Below, in pieces: positions 1 through 5,102 of a DNA stretch of 5,102 nt (positions within the stretch are counted from its first letter, which is position 1; every line of letters begins with the position of its first letter). The stretch comes from Flavobacteriales bacterium UBA1820. GTDB lineage: Bacteria; Bacteroidota; Bacteroidia; Flavobacteriales; UBA1820. The translations under genes were made by a program, and so were the position numbers. The DNA lies in NCBI GenBank assembly GCA_002314265.1, contig DCEW01000098.1:1-5102 (forward strand). The letters are read 5' to 3'. The notes below the pieces were generated by a model. The model was not told the origin of the DNA. It saw nothing but the letters and a program-made list of their open reading frames with translations, and made no database searches.

Positions 1-27
1 AGGAGGCGGCTCGGCAAGGCCTTTGGA

Positions 28-44
28 GGAAAACTTCGTTTTCC
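28..44. other. Small hairpin upstream of the pldA promoter
   Basis: A perfect 7-bp inverted repeat, GGAAAAC / GTTTTCC, is separated by the three bases TTC. It lies just upstream of the promoter-like element of the phospholipase gene. It could be the end of the preceding transcript or part of a longer intergenic repeat cut by the window edge. The run of T lies inside the second arm, so this is not a classical intrinsic terminator, and the function is unknown. Confidence 0.3.
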
Positions 45-46
45 CC

Positions 47-78
47 TTCGTCGTTGCGCTCGCCTTTCACTACCTTTG
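47..78 (+). promoter_or_regulatory. Bacteroidota-type promoter for pldA
   Basis: TACCTTTG at 71-78 is an exact match to the Bacteroidota -7 consensus TAnnTTTG. TTCG at 47-50, twenty bases upstream, is a weak match to the -33 TTTG box. A start of transcription a few bases past 78 would give a leader of roughly 25-30 nt before the ATG at 112. The element supports a start at 112 rather than the TTG at 76, which lies inside the -7 box itself. Confidence 0.6.
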
Positions 79-111
79 TCCCTTTCACAAAATGGCTCGG
101 CCGCAGTAGGA

Positions 112-984
112 ATGATGAAAAGATTGTTGTTGTTTTCGATCCTGTGTCTGTCTTCTTCCGCTCTCTTGGGACAAGAACAAGGGAAGGAAAAAGGGAAGTG
201 GACGGAAAAGATCGATGTATCCCGTTTCCCCCACCGCGACAGCGTACGTCGCGAACTGGAAACTATCCCGGCTTTCGGGATATACAAGGACAATTATTTC
301 GTGACCGGTACCAATTTCCGGGGAGGAGGCATTAACAAGAACAACAGCGATGCCAAATTTCAGGTGAGCATCATGCACCGGCTCATCAAGGGCATCCTCC
401 CGCACGAGATGTACGTGTTTCTCACCTATTCCCAACGTTCGTTCTGGGATATTTACAAAAAGTCCGCCCCCTTTGCCGAGACGGTGTACAACCCTTCGTT
501 GGGCGTGGGCAACAACATTGTCCTCAACGATCACGTGGTGGGCGTGCTGCTCTTTCAAGTGGAACACGAATCCAACGGCCGGGACAGTATCTGGAACCGA
601 AGCGTGAACAAAGTCAGCTTCACCGCTTTGTATTCGGTCAACCGCAATCTCAACCTGCAGTTCAAGGTTTGGGTGCCCTTCTGGACGGCCAAGGAAAACA
701 AGGACATCAACCGCTATGCCGGTTATTGGCACGTAGCCGCCAATTATCAGACCCCGAACCGGCGTTTTTCCTTTTCCGGAGTGTACACCAAACGGGGTGG
801 GTGGGATCTCAACGCCAATTTTATGCTCGAAGCTGCCTTTCGCCTGACCAAAAGGAGCAACCAGTATCTCTGCATCCAGTACTACAACGGTTACGGGGAA
901 AGTCTGTTGGACTACAAGGCCTTCAGCGGTTACGTCCGTGTGGGGATCGTCATCAAGCCCCAGCACGGCTTCAGCATTTATTGA
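112..984 (+). CDS. pldA: Outer-membrane phospholipase A1 (PldA/OMPLA family)
   Basis: The product is 290 residues and is predicted to be a calcium-dependent outer-membrane phospholipase that hydrolyses acyl chains of phospholipids misplaced in the outer leaflet. Residues 1-20 are a signal peptide (KR, then a hydrophobic run, then a small-residue region ending LLG before QEQ). The mature protein opens with a charged stretch. The catalytic signature is clear: E-H152-E-S154-N-G-R, with WNR at 161-163, matching the His-Ser-Asn arrangement of OMPLA (His142, Ser144 and Asn156 in E. coli). Other family-like segments are SAPFAETVYNPSL (118-130) and QYYNGYGESLLDY (256-268). The chain ends in an aromatic residue, as barrel proteins usually do. 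Length fits the family. The start at 112 (tandem ATG ATG) was chosen for the signal peptide and promoter; the frame is open upstream to the window edge. The gene stands alone on its strand and converges with menD. Fold and family are strongly supported; activity and physiological role are inferred. Confidence 0.92.
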   Translation: MMKRLLLFSILCLSSSALLGQEQGKEKGKWTEKIDVSRFPHRDSVRRELETIPAFGIYKDNYFVTGTNFRGGGINKNNSDAKFQVSIMHRLIKGILPHEMYVFLTYSQRSFWDIYKKSAPFAETVYNPSLGVGNNIVLNDHVVGVLLFQVEHESNGRDSIWNRSVNKVSFTALYSVNRNLNLQFKVWVPFWTAKENKDINRYAGYWHVAANYQTPNRRFSFSGVYTKRGGWDLNANFMLEAAFRLTKRSNQYLCIQYYNGYGESLLDYKAFSGYVRVGIVIKPQHGFSIY

Positions 985-1000
985 TCGGGAGACTCCGATC
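983..1000 (+). terminator. Hairpin at the end of pldA (weak terminator candidate)
   Basis: GATCGG and CCGATC form a perfect 6-bp stem around a six-base loop, beginning within the pldA stop codon. No T-tract follows (CGCTACTTGG), so intrinsic termination here is doubtful. It may protect the 3' end of the message or be incidental. Confidence 0.3.
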
Positions 1001-1077
1001 CGCTACTTGGACGCAGAATCTCGGAGTGTTCCAGAGGCATTTTGTCTCCCTTTTTCCTTTATGGGCAAATACCACGT

Positions 1078-1093
1078 CTCCGGGGAGTTTTTG
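1078..1093 (+). terminator. Short GC stem followed by T-run, candidate pldA terminator
   Basis: CTCC and GGAG arms abut around GG and are followed directly by TTTTTG on the plus strand. This layout resembles an intrinsic terminator for the rightward pldA transcript, about 95 bases past its stop. The stem is very short (3-4 bp with a minimal loop), so the call is tentative. Confidence 0.25.
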
Positions 1094-1110
1094 CCTCGGA
1101 TGTCTTGAAT

Positions 1111-1157
1111 AGTCTTTCTTTGGAAAGACTGCGGGGAAGCATTTGTTTTTTCCCGCA
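1111..1157. terminator. Two abutting hairpins between convergent genes
   Basis: AGTCTTTC and GAAAGACT form a perfect 8-bp stem with a TTTG loop at 1111-1130. Immediately adjacent, TGCGGGGAA (1130-1138) pairs with TTTCCCGCA (1149-1157), giving a 9-bp stem with one G-T pair. The pair lies between the stops of pldA and menD, 10 bases past the menD stop codon on the minus strand. A bidirectional transcription end or an mRNA 3'-end stabiliser is the likeliest role. Neither hairpin is followed by a long T-run on either strand, so classical rho-independent termination is not shown. Confidence 0.45.
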
Positions 1158-1166
1158 GGGCAGGGA

Positions 1167-2858
1167 TTATTCGGACAAATACGAAAAATATCCGCGAAGT
1201 ACCTCGTCGTTGTCTTCCTCTCGGGTGAACACCTCCAGCATCCGGGGGCGTGAGGAAGGTTCCCAGAAATCGCGCAAGGCTTCCCGGAGGCTTTCCGTAT
1301 CGTCGGCTGCGCGATATTCCCAGTTGTGGAGGCGGGCTAGCGGTTCGACGCTTTTTCGGTGGGCGGCTTGCAGGTACCGGGAGCAGATGAGGCTGGTGCG
1401 TGCACCGTTGAGGATGCGGAAGATACCGCCCCCGCCGTTGTTGATCACCACGATGCGCATCTCGGCCGGGATGTGGTCGTTCCACAGGGCATTGTTGTCG
1501 TAGAGAAAAGCCAGATCGCCGCTGACCAGGGTTACCGGTCGGGGCGAGAGCGCTACGGCAGCCCCTACGGCTGTGGAGGTCGATCCGTCGATGCCGCTGG
1601 TGCCCCGGTTGCAGCTTACGGTAACACTTTGCGGCAGGGGAAACAGTTGGTTGTAACGGATGGCGGCACTGTTGGCTACTTCCAGATGGGTATGGGGAGG
1701 AAGGGCGCGGGAGAGCAGTTCCCATACTTTGAAATCGCTGTACGGTGCTCTCTGGCAGTACTCCCGGTGAGCGCGTTCCTGCTTTTGGTCGAGTTGTTTC
1801 CATGCGCGGAGGTATCCTTCGTCGGTGCTTTCCGTCCCGCACAGCAGCGGGAAAAACGCCTCGCCGCTCATCGGTATGCGGTGGGTGAGGGACATGTAGG
1901 TGTCCGGCCAAGTGTAGGGGCTCACGTGCAGGTGGTAGCGTGGGGAGGCGGCCTTGAGGAACGTCTTGATCTTTTTGGAGACGACCATTCCTGCGCAGGT
2001 GATCAGCAGGTCGGGATACAGGGCAGAGGCGGTGTCGGGGGAAAGGGGAAGGACGATCCGGTCGATGTGTTCGAAGAAGTCCTCGCCGTGCAGGTTGGAG
2101 GTAGTTTCGCACAGGACGACCGTATCGCTTTCGCGGGCGAGCTGGCGGAGGTGTTTTTCCAGCGTTTCACTTCGGCGGGAGGCTCCGACCAGGATCATTT
2201 TCCGGCGGCTTTCCTGCCACAGGTGCAGGATGTTCTCCCGGCTCTCGGGCGAGAGGGTCGTTGCGGTGGCGGGCTCCCGGGTCAGGATCGGAGCGGGTTC
2301 TCCCTCGGGCAGGTCGATGGTTTGGTACAGGGGCTCACTCAGAGGAACATTGATATGTACCGGAGCGCTTTCCCGCCGGGCAGCCTGGATGGCGGCACTG
2401 ATCTCCCGGCGGTTGTACCAGGCGGTTTGCGGGTCGTCTCCTTCATGCAGGGTGGTGTTGTACACGGTGTGCGAGGCCAGTACGCGGTCCTGACGGATGG
2501 TTTGTCCGATGGCCTGGTCGATCCAGTCGGCAGGTCGGTCGGCAGATACGACGATCAGGGGAATGCGGGAGTAGTACGCTTCGGCCACGGCGGGGTAGTA
2601 GTTCAATACGGCCGAACCGGAAGTACAGACCGCTACGGCCGGTAGGTCTTCCTCCTTGGAGAGGCCGAGGGCGAAAAAGGCAGCACTGCGTTCGTCCACC
2701 ACCGAGAAGCATTGCAAGGGCGAGGCTGCGAATTCCTCTGCAAGGGGAGCGTTGCGCGAACCGGGGGAAAGGACGGCATGGCGCAGGCCGGCTGCCTGAA
2801 ACAGTTGTACGAGCAGGCGTACCTGTGGGTGTGTGGTATGAGGAAGGGATGGGTTCAT
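1167..2858 (-). CDS. menD: MenD, SEPHCHC synthase of menaquinone biosynthesis
   Basis: The product is 563 residues, close to the 556 of E. coli MenD. MenD is a cytoplasmic thiamine-diphosphate enzyme that joins decarboxylated 2-oxoglutarate to isochorismate, giving 2-succinyl-5-enolpyruvyl-6-hydroxy-3-cyclohexene-1-carboxylate, the first committed step of the classical menaquinone pathway. Visible signatures, in order: SPGSRNAPL (31-39); VDERSAAFFALGL with E56 as the glutamate expected to activate the cofactor; the TSGSA stretch near residue 80; RGTSGIDG (418-425); GDLAFLYDNNALW (447-459) leading to INNGGGGIF (about 472-480), the Mg-ThDP-binding GD...NN module. All three domains of the fold (pyrimidine-binding, central, pyrophosphate-binding) appear present, with no frameshift or missing key residue. 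The ATG at 2858 is preferred; an in-frame GTG at 2861 directly precedes it. No other men gene is visible in the window: the neighbours are a convergent pldA and a divergent receptor gene. Identification is very secure. Confidence 0.97.
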   Translation of the reverse strand: MNPSLPHTTHPQVRLLVQLFQAAGLRHAVLSPGSRNAPLAEEFAASPLQCFSVVDERSAAFFALGLSKEEDLPAVAVCTSGSAVLNYYPAVAEAYYSRIPLIVVSADRPADWIDQAIGQTIRQDRVLASHTVYNTTLHEGDDPQTAWYNRREISAAIQAARRESAPVHINVPLSEPLYQTIDLPEGEPAPILTREPATATTLSPESRENILHLWQESRRKMILVGASRRSETLEKHLRQLARESDTVVLCETTSNLHGEDFFEHIDRIVLPLSPDTASALYPDLLITCAGMVVSKKIKTFLKAASPRYHLHVSPYTWPDTYMSLTHRIPMSGEAFFPLLCGTESTDEGYLRAWKQLDQKQERAHREYCQRAPYSDFKVWELLSRALPPHTHLEVANSAAIRYNQLFPLPQSVTVSCNRGTSGIDGSTSTAVGAAVALSPRPVTLVSGDLAFLYDNNALWNDHIPAEMRIVVINNGGGGIFRILNGARTSLICSRYLQAAHRKSVEPLARLHNWEYRAADDTESLREALRDFWEPSSRPRMLEVFTREEDNDEVLRGYFSYLSE

Positions 2859-2902
2859 CACGGTTTGGCTTGGTATGGTAACGAGGTGTTAAAGTTCCGG
2901 GG

Positions 2903-2910
2903 CAAAATTA
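2903..2910 (-). promoter_or_regulatory. -7 promoter element for menD
   Basis: Read on the minus strand this is TAATTTTG, an exact match to TAnnTTTG. It lies 45 bases upstream of the menD ATG, implying a leader of about 35-40 nt. No good -33 TTTG is seen at the expected distance; an AT-rich tract occupies that position instead. Confidence 0.5.
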
Positions 2911-2921
2911 CGGCATAGCTC

Positions 2922-2936
2922 TTAATTTTTTATTAA
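2922..2936. promoter_or_regulatory. AT-rich dyad in the divergent intergenic region
   Basis: TTAAT and ATTAA flank five T bases, forming a small inverted repeat within an AT-rich tract that contrasts with the GC-rich surroundings. It covers the -33 area of the menD promoter and lies about 60 bases upstream of the receptor's -7 box. It could be an operator or an UP-like promoter aid. A 5-bp AT dyad can arise by chance, so this is only a candidate. Confidence 0.25.
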
Positions 2937-2995
2937 TTTCGCTTCCCGTGCCGAAAAAGACGGACAGAAGCGGTGGCGCGAAAAGTTTTATTGAC

Positions 2996-3003
2996 TACTT
3001 TTG
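2996..3003 (+). promoter_or_regulatory. -7 promoter element for the TonB-dependent receptor
   Basis: TACTTTTG matches TAnnTTTG exactly. Transcription starting a few bases downstream would leave a leader of only about 20-25 nt before the ATG at 3031, too short for a riboswitch. The leader is A/T-rich without a Shine-Dalgarno sequence, as is usual in this phylum. A clear -33 box is not visible around 2972-2976. Confidence 0.6.
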
Positions 3004-3030
3004 TCCCTAAAATAAAAGTGTTCAATTTTA

Positions 3031-5052
3031 ATGAAAAGCCTACTCGCTCTCGGTGTTTGCATGGGGGTATCCCTGCAGGTTTTCGCTCAGGAAACCCCGT
3101 CGGCCGATACTCTTGCGACTCCTTCGACGACGCCCGAAAAGATCGCTCTGTTCAAAAACGAAGAAGTGCCTTCCGACTTTTCGGAACTGGGACGAACGGA
3201 AATCATCACCCGCCAGCAAATCGAATCCAGTGCTACCCAGACCCTTGCCGGGGTGCTGTCCCAAGCCCTGAACACTTCGGTGCAGAGCAGCGGTCCGATG
3301 CAGTCTTTCGGTCAGGTGTACATGCGCGGAGGTAGCGCGGAGGGTGTACTGATCCTCTTGGACGGGCAGCGGATGAACAGCGTGTTGCGCGAAACCTACA
3401 CCTTGGACAATATCCCGGTGACCCTCGACATGATCGACCACATCGAGATCCGTACAGGTGCCAATGCGCGGCAGTTCGGCGAATACGCTACCAACGGGGT
3501 GATCAACATCGTTACCCGCCGGGATGTCGAAAACAACGGGATCAGTGTAGGAGGCTTTGGGGGTACCCAGTCCAACTACGGAGGACACCTGATCGGAACG
3601 TACAATTATAAACGACTGGATGTGGTAGCCAGCGCGGCTGGAGAGACTTCCTCATGGGAAGACCAGGAGCGCACCGACGTGAAGACGCACCTGCATACGC
3701 AGTTCAAGGCAACCAAGTGGATGAATATATTCCTGGACGGGTCGTTCGTGTACAACCATTACAACATGCCGTTCATGTTCCAGCGTTCGACCGGGGCGGA
3801 AAACATGGATACGTACTACTTCCGGGGAAATTTCGGGTTCGATATGCCGGTAGGTCCCCGTTTCGATCTGTTCGTGAAGTACGCCTACTCCAATTTCAAA
3901 GACCAATACGATCCGTACGGTTACCGCAATACGTCGCTGGATGATCCTTTTGCACATTATTACCTCGATAAAGTCGTGTACGACCGGGTGCGCAACTCTT
4001 CGTTCGATTTCGGAGGTAAATATCGGGCCAAGCGGATCGACGTATTCTTCGGCTTCAATTTCAACTCGGCTCGATTCATGTCCAACGACATTTTGGGCGA
4101 CTTGCTCAACGGGTGGACGCAGGTACCGGGGAAACCTTACAATTTCTACAAATACGGCAACGGGATGGATTCCTGGCGTCTGTATCTGGACTTGAGCCTG
4201 AAGATGCGCAAGTGGTACGCCAGTGCAGGACTTTCGATCAACAATTCGACAGCTTATGAAAATGTAGCCTTTATGTATGGCGTAGAATTGGGTTACAATG
4301 TCATAGAAAACAAACTGAAGGTCTTTGCCAGCTTTGACCGGGCATTCCGCAACGAGATCTTTTTCGAACTTTATTCGCACAGCGACCTGTTCTGGGGAAA
4401 CGACGATCCGGAGAACGAGTTCAACAACCAGTTCAATCTCGGGGTGAAATACCAGGACGATTACAGCAATCTGGTGCTTACCGGTTACTTGTCGAGTGTC
4501 AAGAATGGGATTATTTCTCAACTTCAGACAAGCGAAGGGTATTTCCAGTACGCCAACTACAGTTCGGAAAAGATTACGGTGATGGGCGTCGAGGGACGCT
4601 ACCGGATCGACCTGAATCGTCTCACGGGTGGGACGATTCCGGTAACCAACCTCTCCGTGGCCTTTGCCTACAACCACAGCAATCTGAATGACAAATATTC
4701 CAGACTGACCTACAACTACGTCAAGTACAACGGTCAGGCCAACGCTTCGGTACGCATCCTGCGCAATCTTTCGCTCGACGTGGATTTCTCCCTGCAACAG
4801 CGCTCCGGAGACCTCGTAGAGACCATCGGTGCCGATACGACTACTTACAAATGGGCCTCCTTGCTTTCGGCTCGTCTGTTGTGGAAGCCGCAGAACGAAC
4901 GCTACCAGGTATATGTACAGGGGCAGAATCTGCTGAACCAGAAGTTCTACACCACTTCTTACGTTCAGGCTCCGCAGATGTCCATCCTGGCTGGGGTGAA
5001 ATACAACCTTTACGTGGGGCGCAGCCGGAAGAACTATCACTATCAGAAATAA
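3031..5052 (+). CDS. TonB-dependent outer-membrane receptor, substrate unknown
   Basis: The product is 673 residues and is predicted to be a gated 22-strand outer-membrane barrel that imports a scarce ligand using TonB-ExbBD energy. Residues 1-19 are a signal peptide (MKS, hydrophobic core, VFA before QE). Residues about 50-165 form the plug: TEIITRQQIE, then YMRGGSAEGVLILLDGQRMN (97-116), then IEIRTGANARQFGEYATNGVINIVTRR (138-164, read here as motif blocks IEI-RTG, the FGEYATNGVINI core and VTRR). The rest alternates aromatic and polar residues as barrel strands do, ending with QNLLNQKFY and a last strand LAGVKYNLYVG. There is no N-terminal carboxypeptidase-regulatory-like domain, and no SusD-like partner follows within the window, so it is not a typical SusC glycan importer; size and plug are closer to the BtuB/siderophore class. 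No TonB box is obvious. A basic tail of about ten residues follows the last strand. It is divergent from menD with its own promoter. Family is secure; ligand cannot be read from sequence. Confidence 0.9.
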   Translation: MKSLLALGVCMGVSLQVFAQETPSADTLATPSTTPEKIALFKNEEVPSDFSELGRTEIITRQQIESSATQTLAGVLSQALNTSVQSSGPMQSFGQVYMRGGSAEGVLILLDGQRMNSVLRETYTLDNIPVTLDMIDHIEIRTGANARQFGEYATNGVINIVTRRDVENNGISVGGFGGTQSNYGGHLIGTYNYKRLDVVASAAGETSSWEDQERTDVKTHLHTQFKATKWMNIFLDGSFVYNHYNMPFMFQRSTGAENMDTYYFRGNFGFDMPVGPRFDLFVKYAYSNFKDQYDPYGYRNTSLDDPFAHYYLDKVVYDRVRNSSFDFGGKYRAKRIDVFFGFNFNSARFMSNDILGDLLNGWTQVPGKPYNFYKYGNGMDSWRLYLDLSLKMRKWYASAGLSINNSTAYENVAFMYGVELGYNVIENKLKVFASFDRAFRNEIFFELYSHSDLFWGNDDPENEFNNQFNLGVKYQDDYSNLVLTGYLSSVKNGIISQLQTSEGYFQYANYSSEKITVMGVEGRYRIDLNRLTGGTIPVTNLSVAFAYNHSNLNDKYSRLTYNYVKYNGQANASVRILRNLSLDVDFSLQQRSGDLVETIGADTTTYKWASLLSARLLWKPQNERYQVYVQGQNLLNQKFYTTSYVQAPQMSILAGVKYNLYVGRSRKNYHYQK

Positions 5053-5060
5053 AAACCGTT

Positions 5061-5083
5061 GGGGAGGTTTCGACACACTCCCC
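5061..5083 (+). terminator. Hairpin downstream of the receptor gene, terminator candidate
   Basis: GGGGAG and CTCCCC form a perfect 6-bp GC-rich stem around an 11-base loop, eight bases past the receptor stop codon. No T-run follows; a second small stem (CTTG...CAAG, 5083-5094) and a run of A follow instead, close to the window edge. It may end or stabilise the receptor message, but the call is uncertain because the sequence stops at 5102. Confidence 0.35.
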
Positions 5084-5102
5084 TTGCGGGCAAGCAAAAA
5101 GC

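Noticed and set aside
76..111. Upstream TTG start for pldA
   Set aside because: It would add twelve residues before the signal peptide and place the start codon inside the exact -7 promoter match. The ATG at 112 gives a normal signal peptide.
85..966. Long minus-strand open frame (293 codons) opposite pldA
   Set aside because: It mirrors the pldA coding frame, has no recognisable domain, and pldA itself is unmistakable. Such mirror frames are expected in moderately GC-rich genes.
985..1166. Possible small gene in the convergent gap
   Set aside because: No short frame with a credible start, composition or promoter was found. The stretch is better explained by 3' ends and hairpins.
1359..2645. 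Plus-strand open frame of 428 codons opposite menD
   Set aside because: The translation is glycine- and valine-rich low-information sequence without a family signature, and it lies wholly inside the secure menD gene.
3004..3030. Cobalamin or other riboswitch upstream of the TonB receptor
   Set aside because: The leader after the -7 box is only about 20-25 nt, with no room for an aptamer, and no conserved box was seen in the rest of the intergenic region.
2973..3335. Plus-strand frame of 120 codons overlapping the receptor start
   Set aside because: It runs out of frame through the promoter and the signal-peptide region of the receptor and has no recognisable features.
3652..5097. Minus-strand open frame of 481 codons opposite the TonB receptor
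   Set aside because: It is a mirror of the receptor coding sequence with no domain, signal peptide or promoter signal of its own.

Overview
The window looks like ordinary chromosomal sequence from a member of the Bacteroidota. By eye the GC content is a little above 50%. Three upstream regions carry the characteristic TAnnTTTG -7 promoter element, there are no convincing Shine-Dalgarno sequences, and the genes encode two outer-membrane proteins and one menaquinone enzyme. A Bacteroidales gut lineage with moderately high GC (for example a Rikenellaceae relative) would fit, but that placement is inference. The sequence does not name a genus.

Layout: positions 1-111 hold a small hairpin, a promoter and the leader of the first gene. 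Positions 112-984 (+) encode an outer-membrane phospholipase A1 (PldA/OMPLA family) with a signal peptide and the H-x-S-N-G-R active-site motif. Positions 985-1166 are a convergent intergenic gap with several hairpins, probably transcription ends. Positions 1167-2858 (-) encode MenD, the thiamine-diphosphate enzyme of classical menaquinone synthesis. Positions 2859-3030 are a divergent intergenic region with a -7 element for menD on the minus strand, an AT-rich dyad, and a -7 element for the rightward gene. Positions 3031-5052 (+) encode a 673-residue TonB-dependent outer-membrane receptor of unknown substrate. Positions 5053-5102 hold a GC-rich hairpin that may end its transcript.

The three genes do not form one operon: pldA and menD converge, and menD and the receptor diverge, each with its own promoter signal. 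MenD supplies the quinone for anaerobic respiration, the receptor imports an unidentified nutrient, and the phospholipase acts on outer-membrane lipids. Their adjacency alone does not show a shared function. I found no CRISPR array, RNA gene, insertion sequence, phage or defence module, and no evidence for a novel system. The findings listed are modest: shared promoter wording, a menD apart from other men genes, a receptor with unknown ligand, and paired hairpins.
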